From NCBI GenBank assembly GCA_012271165.1, contig JAAXGX010000205.1, positions 1 to 32,037 on the forward strand: a stretch of 32,037 nt of DNA, in the 5' to 3' direction. Origin of the DNA: Vicinamibacteraceae bacterium (lineage in GTDB: Bacteria > Acidobacteriota > Vicinamibacteria > Vicinamibacterales > UBA8438). Positions 24,075 to 32,037 of this stretch are shown in pieces. The stretch's first letter is position 1. Each line of letters starts with the position of its first letter. Below the pieces are notes generated by a model. It did not search any database. It saw only the letters and a program-made list of their open reading frames with translations, and had not been told where the DNA came from. The translations under genes were made by a program, and so were the position numbers.

Positions 24075-25556
24075 CTACTGATTTCCGTCGGCGTCGGCGT
24101 CGGCGACAGCGTCCGCGTCCGCCTGGGCCTCGTTGAGCGGGTCGTCCACGCCGCAGAGCGGGCAGCCGAGCACGCGGTCGCCCGGGGCCACGTCGAGCGC
24201 CGCCTCGCGCGCGGCAAGGGCCGCCTTGAACTCGTCGTCGTCCAGATAGCTGCCCTGCATGATGTTGATGAACATCTGGTCGACCGAACGGTGGCCTCCA
24301 CCGGACCAGTTGCGCGGATCGGGAACGTTCGGGTTCGACGCCGAGTTGTTGAACCAGCCGGTGATGTGCAGGATGGTGCCCTTCGGCAGCAACGGCATCG
24401 CATCATCCTCGTAGGAATAGACGCGCACCCAGCTGTGGTCGTACCCCGCGCAGTTGAGGGTCTCGATCGTGGTGCCGTAGATGGCCTCGAGACACATCCG
24501 CACGCCGGGCGCATGCATGTGGGGCTCGAATACGGCGATCCGCGCATGCTCCGGGAGCACGAAATACGATTCCATCGTCTGGTTCGGGTGCATCGCCTCG
24601 ACGTCCAGGTCGACACCGTTGCCGAACGAAATGAGCCTCTGGTCCACCTTCGGCTCGTATCCCCGCGGATGGAACTTGAAGCCGATGTCGAGGCGGGCCT
24701 GGGTGTCCGCGCCGTTGGCGTGCAGGTGCATCGAGGTGAACCGGATCTTGGAATTGGCCGCCATGAGCTTGCCGCCGTCGGCATCGAAGACGTCGGCGTT
24801 GCGCCCGACCTCGTGGACCGGCCAGCTGCTGAGCCCCGCGCGCGCCAGCTCGTCGTCCGCCTCGCTGTCAGGATCGACGACGCGGATGACCGCATGGTGG
24901 ACGACGAAGCGCCCCCCGACCGTCTGCCGGCTGGTTCCGACCCGCGACTCGGTGACTTCCTTGAACTCGACCGCCGAGACGTAGCGATCTTCCGTCAGAC
25001 CGGTCGGCCTGTCCTCGATCGCGCCCCACCAGTCCGGCTGCTCGGCCTTCACTTCTACGCTGGGGCTCGACACGATCAGATCAGGCTGGCCGATCTCCCA
25101 CTCGTCCACGTCGATGAAAGCGAGCGGCGGCGGCAGGTCGTTCGGATCGCCCTGGGGCGCACCGTTGTCCGCCCAGGCCGCGATCTTCGCGATCTCGTCG
25201 TCGCTCAACGACGGATCGTTCTTGAACTCCTGGATGCCGATGTCCTTCTCGATGTACCACGGCGGCATCACGCCCATCGTGTCGCGGAGGCCGGTCCGAT
25301 ACTTCATCGCCCGCGCCCAGGGACGCACCTCTTCGTAGTCGATCAACGACATCGGCGCCAGCGAGTCGGGCCGATGGCACTTCTGGCAGCTCCGCTGCAG
25401 GATCGGTGCGATGTCCTTCGTGAACGTCACCTGCTCGGTGGCGTCGGGTGCCGGAACCTGCCCGGCCGCGGGCACTGCCGCCATGACGGCGATGGCCGCG
25501 ACTGCAAGCGCGGTTCCCGCCACCGCCGATTTCCGGGGATGGTGCTGGATGGTCAT
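24075..25556 (-). CDS. Exported cytochrome c / copper type II monooxygenase-like fusion
   Basis: This 493-residue periplasmic protein has a signal peptide ending near AAG-QV. Residues 42-135 are a c-type cytochrome domain with one haem site CQKCH (57-61), a later MPPW that could give the Met ligand, and the helix DDEIAKIAAWADNGAP. Residues 190-440 resemble the PHM/DBM copper-monooxygenase fold: FVVHHAVI (His220, 221), MHLHANG (277, 279), PHMHAPGVRM (346, 348 and Met354) and HITGWFNNS. These are plausible CuA/CuB ligands. The tail has a Cys pair (GCPLCG) and an Ala-Asp run. ATG 25556 with GAGGAA seven bases upstream fixes the start. It probably couples haem electron transfer to copper-dependent oxidation; the substrate is unknown. 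Confidence 0.82.
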   Translation of the reverse strand: MTIQHHPRKSAVAGTALAVAAIAVMAAVPAAGQVPAPDATEQVTFTKDIAPILQRSCQKCHRPDSLAPMSLIDYEEVRPWARAMKYRTGLRDTMGVMPPWYIEKDIGIQEFKNDPSLSDDEIAKIAAWADNGAPQGDPNDLPPPLAFIDVDEWEIGQPDLIVSSPSVEVKAEQPDWWGAIEDRPTGLTEDRYVSAVEFKEVTESRVGTSRQTVGGRFVVHHAVIRVVDPDSEADDELARAGLSSWPVHEVGRNADVFDADGGKLMAANSKIRFTSMHLHANGADTQARLDIGFKFHPRGYEPKVDQRLISFGNGVDLDVEAMHPNQTMESYFVLPEHARIAVFEPHMHAPGVRMCLEAIYGTTIETLNCAGYDHSWVRVYSYEDDAMPLLPKGTILHITGWFNNSASNPNVPDPRNWSGGGHRSVDQMFINIMQGSYLDDDEFKAALAAREAALDVAPGDRVLGCPLCGVDDPLNEAQADADAVADADADGNQ

Positions 25557-25961
25557 GATGAGTTCCTCGCTGTTTCGACGAAAACGGAACCTCGGGTGCT
25601 CACGGCCGACTTCGGCGATCCGGTTTTCCAAAGGGGCAAAGTATCAGGTTTCCGGACAAAGCTCAACCGAGATCCGGCAGCCGCCGGACCACCCGGCGTC
25701 GAGCCGTGCAAACCGCTGACGACGTGCCTGTGCCGCCAGACCAACGTACAGCGCTATGGCGGCGTGTCGCGCACGCTCGCGCGACCGACCCCGGCCGGCC
25801 TCACAGGTAGCGCTCGCCGCTCCATTTGACCCCATCCTGCCTGCGACACCCACGGAGGGCCGGCCCCGGTAACATCGCACTCCGGCAGCGCGCGGCGGGG
25901 GCGCACCGGAGAGCCCAAACTCCTTGCAACCTGGGCCAATCGAAGCAAGAATAGGCAGATC
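25557..25961. other. 405-bp noncoding region between divergent operons
   Basis: No ORF here has coding character; track entries in it are shadows. It must carry promoters for the cytochrome/monooxygenase operon (leftward) and the DUF1592 operon (rightward). Composition is less GC-rich near both ends (GTTTCGACGAAAACGG, GGTTTTCCAAAGG) than in the middle. Leftward I found only a poor pair (TTGAGC, 15 bp, GATACT). No RNA gene or riboswitch structure was recognised. Confidence 0.5.
25924..25952 (+). promoter_or_regulatory. Weak promoter candidate before the DUF1592 operon
   Basis: TTGCAA and AAGAAT are 17 bp apart; each matches four of six consensus bases. The -10 box ends only 9 bp before ATG 25962, so the transcript would be nearly leaderless. 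That agrees with the absence of a Shine-Dalgarno (only TAGGCAG) but makes this assignment tentative. Confidence 0.3.
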
Positions 25962-28397
25962 ATGCGAAGGTGTCTGTACTGGGTCGCCGGTTGGCTGATC
26001 GCCGGGGTAGCGGGGGTCGCGTCTCCCGGTTGGGCGCAGCCGGCTTCACCGGCGCACGAAGACGGGACAGCGGCCGACTCCGAGACCCGGGCCGTCCTGC
26101 AGCGCTACTGCCAGGGGTGCCACAACGAGCGCGCCGCCGTCGGCCGCGACACGGGGTTGACGCTCGACACGCTCGCCGCCGAGGACCCGGCCGGCGCCCC
26201 CGGGCAGTGGGAGAAGATCGTCCGCCGCCTGCGGAACGGGTCGATGCCCCCGGCGGGGCGTCCGCGCCCGAGCGCCGACGTCTACGAGCGCACGGCGGCC
26301 TGGATCGAGGCCCGGCTCGACGCCGCGGCGGCCGCCCGGCCGAACCCCGGCCGTCCGGCGGTGCTCCACCGCCTCAACCGCGCCGAGTACCGCAATGCCG
26401 TGCGCGACCTGCTGGCGCTGGACGTCGACGTGTCGTCGCTGCTGCCCGCCGACACGTCCAGCTACGGCTTCGACAACATCGGCGACGTGCTGGGCGTGTC
26501 GCCGCTGCAGCTCGAGAGCTACCTCTCGGCCGCCAACCGGATCAGCCGGCTCGCCGTCGCCAGCAGCCCGGCCGTCGCCGTGACCGCCGACGTCTACAAG
26601 GTGTCGACGGAGCTGACGCAGACGGATCGTCTCGAGGGCATGCCGTTCGGCACGCGCGGGGGCACGCGCGTCGAGCATTTCTTCCCGGTCGACGGCGAGT
26701 ACGAGATTCGCGTCCGCCTCGCGCGCAACAGCTACGGCATCGTCGGCCTGCGGGAGCCGCACCCGCTGGAGATCACGCTCGACGGCGCGCGTGTCCAGCT
26801 GGTGACCGCGGGCGCCGGCGTGTCGAGCGCGGACGCGGACGACCGCCGCGAGCGGTACAAGCTGCAGGACGACAACCTCCACGTGCGCCTGCCCGTGCAG
26901 GCCGGGCCGCACACCGTGGGCGCCGCCTTCCTCAAGCGGCCGTCGGCGCAGGTCGAGAGCGTGCGGCGCCCGTTCCTGCGCGCGCTGCTGGAGCATGGCC
27001 AGTCGCACCAGATCCCGTACATCGGCGAGATGGTCATCACCGGGCCGTTCGAGCCCGCGCCGCCGGACAGCACCCCCAGCCGCGACCGCATCTTCCTGTG
27101 CCGCCCGGCCGGCAGCGGCGACGAGGCGCCGTGCGCGCGGCGCATCGTCACGACGCTGGCGCAGCGGGCCTTCCGCCGGCCGGCGACCGACGCCGAGATG
27201 CGCATGCTGATGGCCTTCTACGACGACGGGCGCCGCGGCGGCAGCTTCGACAGCGGCGTCGAGCGGGCGCTGACGCGCATCCTGGTCAGCCCGGCGTTCC
27301 TGTTCCGGCTGGAGGCCGACCCGCTGGACGCCAGACCGGGTGCGCCGTACGAGCTGGACGACTGGACGCTGGCCTCGCGGCTGTCGTTCTTCCTGTGGAG
27401 CAGCATCCCGGACGACGAGCTCCTCGCGCTCGCCGGGCAGGGCCGCCTGCGCGACCCGGCCGTTCTCGAACGGCAGACCCGGCGCATGCTGGCGGACCCG
27501 CGGTCGGACGCGCTGGTCGCCAACTTCGCCGGGCAGTGGCTCTACCTCCGCAACCTGTCCGTGCCGCAGCCCGACTTCCGGCTGTTTCCGGACTTCGACG
27601 ACAACCTGCGGCACGCGTTCCGGCGCGAGACGGAGCTGCTGTTCGAGAGCATCATCCGCGAGGACCGCAGCGTGGTGGACCTGCTCGCGGCCGACTACAC
27701 CTTCGTCAACGAGCGGCTGGCGCGCCACTACGGCATGCCGCACGTGTACGGCGACCACTTCCGCCGCGTGAGCACGGCCGAGCAACCCATGCGGGGCGGC
27801 CTGCTGGGCCAGGGCAGCTTCCTCACGGTGCAGTCGCTGGCGACGCGGACGTCGCCGGTCAAGCGCGGCATCTGGATCCTGGAGAACATTCTCGGCACGG
27901 TGCCGCCCGACCCGCCGCCCAACGTGCCGCCGCTGGCGGCGGATGCCTCCGACGGCCGCCCGCGGTCCATGCGGGAGGCGATGGAAGCGCACCGCGCGAA
28001 TCCCACGTGCGCGGCGTGCCACCGGCTGATGGACCCGCTGGGGCTGTCGCTGGAGAACTTCGACGCGGTCGGCCAGTGGCGCGAGGTCGGCGCGTCGAAC
28101 GAGCCGATCGACGCCTCCGGGGAGTTGCCGGACGGCACCCGCTTCGCCGGCGTGGCGCAGCTCAAGCAGGCGCTGCTCGCGCATCGGGAGCAGTTCGTGA
28201 ACACCCTGACCGAGAAGCTGCTGACGTACGCGCTCGGCAGGGGCCTCGAGCACTACGACGCGCCGGCGGTCCGCCGCATCACCCGCGCGGCGGCGGGTCA
28301 GGATCACCGCTTCTCGGCACTGGTCCTCGGCATCGTCGAGAGCGTGCCGTTCCGCATGCGCATGGCCGGCGGCGACGCGCGGCAAGCGCAGAATTGA
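25962..28397 (+). CDS. Exported DUF1592-family protein with two haem-c motifs
   Basis: This 811-residue protein has the multi-domain architecture common in Acidobacteriota and Planctomycetota. It has a signal peptide up to WAQ (about 25), a cytochrome-like PSCyt segment with CQGCH (50-54) and the DUF1587 signature VLHRLNRAEYRNAVRDLLAL. A carbohydrate-binding-like beta region follows (about 230-350), then DUF1595/1592 (AQRAFRRPATDAEM, LASRLSFFLWSSIPDDELL), DUF1588 (VKRGIWILENILGTVPPDPP) with a second CAACH near residue 683, and a DUF1585-type C-terminus (LTEKLLTYALGRGLEHYD). Function is unproven; haem-linked surface chemistry is a family-level idea. The following DUF1552 gene, 31 bp on, is its near-constant partner. 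Confidence 0.92.
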   Translation: MRRCLYWVAGWLIAGVAGVASPGWAQPASPAHEDGTAADSETRAVLQRYCQGCHNERAAVGRDTGLTLDTLAAEDPAGAPGQWEKIVRRLRNGSMPPAGRPRPSADVYERTAAWIEARLDAAAAARPNPGRPAVLHRLNRAEYRNAVRDLLALDVDVSSLLPADTSSYGFDNIGDVLGVSPLQLESYLSAANRISRLAVASSPAVAVTADVYKVSTELTQTDRLEGMPFGTRGGTRVEHFFPVDGEYEIRVRLARNSYGIVGLREPHPLEITLDGARVQLVTAGAGVSSADADDRRERYKLQDDNLHVRLPVQAGPHTVGAAFLKRPSAQVESVRRPFLRALLEHGQSHQIPYIGEMVITGPFEPAPPDSTPSRDRIFLCRPAGSGDEAPCARRIVTTLAQRAFRRPATDAEMRMLMAFYDDGRRGGSFDSGVERALTRILVSPAFLFRLEADPLDARPGAPYELDDWTLASRLSFFLWSSIPDDELLALAGQGRLRDPAVLERQTRRMLADPRSDALVANFAGQWLYLRNLSVPQPDFRLFPDFDDNLRHAFRRETELLFESIIREDRSVVDLLAADYTFVNERLARHYGMPHVYGDHFRRVSTAEQPMRGGLLGQGSFLTVQSLATRTSPVKRGIWILENILGTVPPDPPPNVPPLAADASDGRPRSMREAMEAHRANPTCAACHRLMDPLGLSLENFDAVGQWREVGASNEPIDASGELPDGTRFAGVAQLKQALLAHREQFVNTLTEKLLTYALGRGLEHYDAPAVRRITRAAAGQDHRFSALVLGIVESVPFRMRMAGGDARQAQN

Positions 28398-28428
28398 CGG
28401 ATTGAGGGCATACGGGAGCTGAAAACCA

Positions 28429-29775
28429 ATGCTGATCACCAAGCAAGCACTTCCGCGACGAACGTTTCTGCGCGGCATGGGCGCCGCGGTGGCCCTGCCG
28501 CTGCTCGATGCCATGGTGCCGGCCCTGACGGCGGCCGCCCGCACCGCGGCCGCGCCGGTCCGCCGGCTCGGGTTCATCTACTTCCCCAACGGCGCGAACA
28601 TGTTCCAGTGGCCCAGCGCCGGCGACGCCAAGCAGCTCGAGCTGTCCCCCACGCTGGCACCGCTCGGCAAGGTCCGCGGCGCCGTCACCGCGTTCTCCGG
28701 CCTCGACAACGCGCCGGCGGACGCCTGGGGCGACGGGAGCGGCGACCACCCGCGCAGCGGGTCGTCCTGGCTCAACGCCGTGCATCCCAAGAAGACCGAG
28801 GGCGCCGACGTGCGGGCCGGCACGACGATCGACCAGATCGCCGCCGCGGAGTTCGGCAAGGAGACGCCGCTGGGCTCGCTGGAGCTGTGCCTCGAGCCGG
28901 CGGGGTGGGTCGGGAGCTGCGGGGGCACCGGCTACAGCTGCGCCTACACCGATACCATCGCCTGGAGGACGCCGACGACGCCGCTGCCGATGGAGCGCAA
29001 CCCGCGCAACGTGTTCAACCGCCTGTTCGGCGACGGCGCAACGGCCGAGGAGCGCATCGCGCGGCGGCAGCTCGACCGCAGCGTGCTCGACTCGGTCACC
29101 GAGGAGATCGCCGGGCTGCAGCGGCGGATCGGCCCCGCGGACCAGTTGCGGCTCACCGAGTACCTGGACGCGGTGCGGGAGATCGAGCGGCGCATCCAGC
29201 GCGCCGAGGCGCACAGCGCGAGCATGCCGGACGTCGACCGCCCGCTCGGGATTCCCGACGGCACGGCCGCGCACTGCAAGCTGATGTACGACCTGCAGGT
29301 GCTGGCCTACCAGGCCGACGTGACGCGCGTGGTCACGTTCCAGCTGGGCCGCGAGGTCAGCCAGCGCACGTTCCCCGAGATCGGTGTCCCGGATCCGCAC
29401 CACTCCAACTCGCATCACCTGAACGACCCGGCGCGGCTGGAGAAGATCGCCCGCATCGACACGTTCCTCGTGCAGCTCTTCGCGTACTACCTGGAGAAGC
29501 TGCAGGCGACGCCCGACGGCGAGGGTACGCTGCTCGACAACGTGATGGTGCTGTACGGCGGGGGCATCAGCGACGGCAACCTGCACATCCACACGTCGCT
29601 GCCGCTGGTGGTCGCCGGTCACGGCGGCGGGCGGCTGGCCGGCGGGCGGAACCTGGAGTATCCGGCCGGGACCCCGCACGCCAACCTGCTCGTCTCGCTG
29701 CTCCACAAGGCGGGCGTGCCGGTCGAGAAGATCGGCGACAGCACGGGTCGGCTCGATGGCCTGTCCGATGTCTAG
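28429..29775 (+). CDS. DUF1552-family protein, Tat-exported
   Basis: This 448-residue protein begins with a twin-arginine signal, PRRTFLRGMGAAVALPLLDAM, so it is exported folded, perhaps with a cofactor. The DUF1552 core is seen in RRLGFIYFPNGANM, LDNAPADAWGDGSGDHPRSGSSWL, TIDQIAA, YLDAVREIERRI and VTFQLGREVSQRTFPEIGVPDPHHSNSHH, ending PHANLLVSLLHKAGV. The His/Asp-rich patches (GDHPR, DPHHSNSHH) resemble metal sites of sulfatase or alkaline-phosphatase-like folds, so hydrolytic activity is possible but not shown. It has no strong Shine-Dalgarno (GGAGCTG upstream). Its stop lies inside the start of the ankyrin gene. Confidence 0.92.
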   Translation: MLITKQALPRRTFLRGMGAAVALPLLDAMVPALTAAARTAAAPVRRLGFIYFPNGANMFQWPSAGDAKQLELSPTLAPLGKVRGAVTAFSGLDNAPADAWGDGSGDHPRSGSSWLNAVHPKKTEGADVRAGTTIDQIAAAEFGKETPLGSLELCLEPAGWVGSCGGTGYSCAYTDTIAWRTPTTPLPMERNPRNVFNRLFGDGATAEERIARRQLDRSVLDSVTEEIAGLQRRIGPADQLRLTEYLDAVREIERRIQRAEAHSASMPDVDRPLGIPDGTAAHCKLMYDLQVLAYQADVTRVVTFQLGREVSQRTFPEIGVPDPHHSNSHHLNDPARLEKIARIDTFLVQLFAYYLEKLQATPDGEGTLLDNVMVLYGGGISDGNLHIHTSLPLVVAGHGGGRLAGGRNLEYPAGTPHANLLVSLLHKAGVPVEKIGDSTGRLDGLSDV

Positions 29776-31297
29776 ACGGGCCAGCTCGGGGGCGGCTGCC
29801 ACGGCCTGGCTGGCCGCGGCACTGCTGCTCTGCCCGCTCGCCGCCGCGGCGCAGCCCCCGCTGATCGAGGCGGTCAAGGGCGGGGATCTGGCCGCGGCGC
29901 GCGCGCTGCTCGACCAGGGCGTCGACGTGAACGCGCCGGAGGTCGACGGCACGACGGTGCTCCACTGGGCGGCGCATCGCGACGATCTCGAGGCGGCCGA
30001 GCTGCTGATCGGCGCGGGGGCCAACGTCGCCGCCGGGAATCGGTACGGCGTGACCCCCATCTCCCTGGCGGCCACCAACGGCAGCGCCGCGATGATCGAG
30101 CGGCTGCTGGCCGCCGGCGCCGACGCGAACGCCAGCCTCCTGGAAGGCGAGACGGCGCTGATGACCGCTGCCCGCACCGGCGCGGTCGAGGCGGTCCGCG
30201 TCCTGCTCGATCACGGCGCCGACGTGAGCGCGGTCGAGCAGTGGCGCGGCCAGACGGCCCTGATGTGGGCCGCCGCCGAGGGTCATGCCGCGGTGGTGCG
30301 CGAGCTCGTCGCCCGCGGCGCGGAGGTCGACGCACGCTCGAGCCCCGGCGGCGACGATGCGGACGCCGGCGGCGAACGCCCCGGCGGCTTCTCGGCGTTC
30401 CTCTTCGCCGTCAGGAACGGCCACCTGGGGGCAGCGCAGGCACTGGCCGACGCGGGTGCGAACCTGAACGATACGGCGCCCGACGGCTCGAGCGCGCTGG
30501 TCGTGGCGGTCGACAATCGCAACTACGAGCTGGCGGTCTGGCTGCTGCAGCGCGGAGCCGACGCGAACGCGGACGGCGTGGGGTGGACCGCCCTGCACAC
30601 GGCAGTCCTGGCGCACCGGCCCCATTTCCGGGTCGTGCCGGACCCGCTGCCGACCGGCCGCGTCGACAGCTTCGGCCTGCTCGAGGCGCTGGTGACCCAC
30701 GGGGCCGATCCCAACCGGCCGGCCGATCGGCGCGTGCGCCTGGCGCAGGCCACGTCGCCGCTGTTCGACACCGTCGGGTCGACGCCCTTCATGCTGGCGG
30801 CCGTGGCGGCCGACGTGCCGGTGATGCGCCTGTTGCTGGCCCACGGCGCGGATCCGTACGTCAAGACGCCGGCGGGGTCGACCGCGCTGATGGCGGCGGC
30901 TGGCGCGGCGACCTACGCCTGGCAGAGCCCGGGCTCGGAGGCGGAAGCGCTGGAGGCGGTGAAGCTGGTCCTGGAGTCGGGCGTCGACGTCAACGAGGCG
31001 GACGAGGCGGGCAACACGGCGCTGCACGGCGCGGCGAACCGGGGCGCCAACTCGGTCGTCGAGCTGCTGCTGGCGCGGGGCGCCAGGCTCGATGCCGCCA
31101 ACGAGGAAGGCTGGATGCCGGTGACGATCGCGCAGGGACCGGTCGACACGATCGAGCCGTTTCCCGAAACCTACCGGTTCCTGCTCGGACTGATGGAGGC
31201 GGCGGGGCTGAGCCCTCCGGCCTGCCCGCAGTGCGCGCTCGGCTACACCAACGACGAGATCGTCCTCGCCGGCAGCGAGCCGGACGCTGCCCGCTAG
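29768..31297 (+). CDS. Exported ankyrin-repeat protein
   Basis: This 509-residue protein has a signal peptide (MSRRASSGAAATAWLAAALL, cleavage near AAA-QP). About ten ankyrin repeats follow, several exact to consensus: DGTTVLHWAAHRDDLEAAELLIGAGANV, EGETALMTAARTGAVEAVRVLLDHGADV, RGQTALMWAAAEGHAAVVRELVARGAEV, AGNTALHGAANRGANSVVELLLARGA. An acidic Gly/Asp insert (SPGGDDADAGGERPGG) interrupts the middle and the C-terminus carries CPQC. Periplasmic ankyrin proteins probably act as binding scaffolds. ATG 29768 overlaps the DUF1552 stop by 8 bases; ATG 29756 is the longer alternative. Position in the operon suggests it works with the DUF1592/DUF1552 pair. Confidence 0.9.
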   Translation: MSRRASSGAAATAWLAAALLLCPLAAAAQPPLIEAVKGGDLAAARALLDQGVDVNAPEVDGTTVLHWAAHRDDLEAAELLIGAGANVAAGNRYGVTPISLAATNGSAAMIERLLAAGADANASLLEGETALMTAARTGAVEAVRVLLDHGADVSAVEQWRGQTALMWAAAEGHAAVVRELVARGAEVDARSSPGGDDADAGGERPGGFSAFLFAVRNGHLGAAQALADAGANLNDTAPDGSSALVVAVDNRNYELAVWLLQRGADANADGVGWTALHTAVLAHRPHFRVVPDPLPTGRVDSFGLLEALVTHGADPNRPADRRVRLAQATSPLFDTVGSTPFMLAAVAADVPVMRLLLAHGADPYVKTPAGSTALMAAAGAATYAWQSPGSEAEALEAVKLVLESGVDVNEADEAGNTALHGAANRGANSVVELLLARGARLDAANEEGWMPVTIAQGPVDTIEPFPETYRFLLGLMEAAGLSPPACPQCALGYTNDEIVLAGSEPDAAR

Positions 31298-31321
31298 GGA
31301 AAACCCCGCGAGAGAAGACCG

Positions 31322-32037
31322 ATGATGAGGCTGCTACGGAACCGCAAGCTGTGGACGGGCCTTGCCGGCGTCGTGCTGTTCGCGGCGCTGGCCGTCGGCC
31401 AGTCGGCGCTGGAGCGTTCGGCCGCGGCGCAGGCCGAGGGCCTGACCTGGGGGCCGATCTTCGAGGTCGACCCGCTGTGGCCGAAGCCACTGCCCAACAA
31501 CTGGGTCATCGGGGCCGCCATCGGCGTCTCGGTCGACGAGTGGGACCACGTGTGGATCGTGCACCGCGAGGCGACGCTCAACGCCGGCGAGATCGAGGCC
31601 GCGGCCGACCCGCCGGTGGCCGTCGACTGCTGCGTGCCGGCGCCGCCGGTGCTCGAGTTCGACACGGCGGGCAACGTGGTGCGGCACTGGGGCGGCCCGG
31701 GCGAGGGCTTCGAGTGGCCGCGGTCGAACCACGGCATCACGGTCGACTACAAGGGCAACGTGTGGATCGGCGGCAACGACCGCGAGGACGCGCACATCCT
31801 GAAGTTCACGCGCAACGGCGACTTCCTGCTGCAGGTGGGCCGGGCCGGCCAGAGCATGGGCAGCAACGACATGGCGAACTTCAGCCGGGTGGCGGAGATC
31901 TCGGTCGACCCGCTGGCCAACGAGGCGTACGTCTCGGACGGCTACGGCAACAAGCGCGTGGTGGTGATCGACGCGGACACGGGCGAGTTCAAGCGCTACT
32001 GGGGCGCGTACGGCAACGTGCCCGACGACGCGGACCT
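31322..32037 (+). CDS. Exported NHL / six-bladed propeller-like protein (3' end outside window)
   Basis: The reading frame from ATG 31322 stays open for 238 codons to the window edge and is missing from the ORF track because it has no stop here. The signal is MMRLLRNRKLWTGLAGVVLF with cleavage near AAA-QA. Blade motifs VDPLWPKPLPNNWVIGAAIGVSVDE, DHVWIVHR, VLEFDTAGNVVRHWGG, GITVDYKGNVWIGG, ILKFTRNGDFLLQVG and AYVSDGYGNKRVVVID match NHL-repeat propellers of the peptidylglycine-lyase-like type. A vicinal Cys pair, VDCCVP, falls between blades 1 and 2. GAGAAG lies five bases before the start; the gap to the ankyrin gene is 24 bp. Lyase activity cannot be judged from this part. Confidence 0.85.
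   Translation, partial: MMRLLRNRKLWTGLAGVVLFAALAVGQSALERSAAAQAEGLTWGPIFEVDPLWPKPLPNNWVIGAAIGVSVDEWDHVWIVHREATLNAGEIEAAADPPVAVDCCVPAPPVLEFDTAGNVVRHWGGPGEGFEWPRSNHGITVDYKGNVWIGGNDREDAHILKFTRNGDFLLQVGRAGQSMGSNDMANFSRVAEISVDPLANEAYVSDGYGNKRVVVIDADTGEFKRYWGAYGNVPDDAD

Noticed and set aside
24900-25560. Plus-strand continuation of the 602-residue ORF (24021-25829)
   Set aside because: Antisense to the cytochrome/monooxygenase gene, whose haem and copper motifs are convincing.
26046-28577. 843-residue minus-strand ORF opposite the DUF1592 gene
   Set aside because: Shadow frame without motifs; the sense gene has haem motifs and DUF signatures.
1-32037. CRISPR array, tRNA, rRNA, integrase or transposase
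   Set aside because: Looked for regular short spaced repeats, tRNA-like cloverleaf ends and recombinase motifs; none seen. The three junction repeats are not CRISPR-like.

Overview
The window comes from a high-GC (about 70 % by eye), Gram-negative-type genome. Outer-membrane beta-barrels, OmpA and lipoprotein signals show a double membrane. The gene families (DUF1592/DUF1552 pair, TolB-like/CBM9-like barrel proteins, NIPSNAP, PQQ-like propellers, haem-c plus copper-monooxygenase fusion) most resemble Acidobacteriota, probably Vicinamibacteria. This placement is an inference from gene content; there is no rRNA or tRNA here to confirm it.

Region 1 (1-1708, minus strand) holds a broken three-domain gene: a McrA-N-like DNA-binding head, a nuclease-like middle and a carbon-nitrogen hydrolase (nitrilase) tail. 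It is split by two frame changes and runs off the left edge. Region 2 (1817-10292) has a HAD hydrolase gene and a polyamine-type ABC importer (potA, potD // potB, potC). The importer operon is interrupted between potD and potB by two cargo modules. Module 1 is a lower-GC block with hicA, hicB and a wHTH/nucleoside-deoxyribosyltransferase-like gene. Module 2 is a PQQ-type sugar dehydrogenase on the opposite strand. A roughly 57-bp sequence made of the potD 3' end and the potB 5' end occurs three times, at the left edge of module 1, between the modules, and at the right edge of module 2. It looks like a serially used insertion site.

Region 3 (10315-12399, minus) carries exonuclease III and an EstB-like serine hydrolase. 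Region 4 (12531-18345) is a tandem duplication of about 2.9 kb: two long outer-membrane proteins (signal peptide, TolB-N-like domain, CBM9-like domain, DUF5916-type barrel), with a 49-bp relic of the neighbouring NIPSNAP gene caught between the copies. Region 5 (18272-21859) has NIPSNAP, an MBL-fold protein, a PQQ-like propeller protein and an OmpA-type lipoprotein. Region 6 (21867-25556, minus) has a cytochrome c/copper-monooxygenase-like protein, an unknown secreted protein and a formamidase-family protein, arranged like one operon. Region 7 (25962-end, plus) is a tight operon of DUF1592-type, DUF1552-type, ankyrin-repeat and NHL/propeller proteins, all exported.

The parts most likely to hold something undescribed are the nuclease-nitrilase fusion at 1-1708 and the repeat-bounded accessory modules at 4831-8322.
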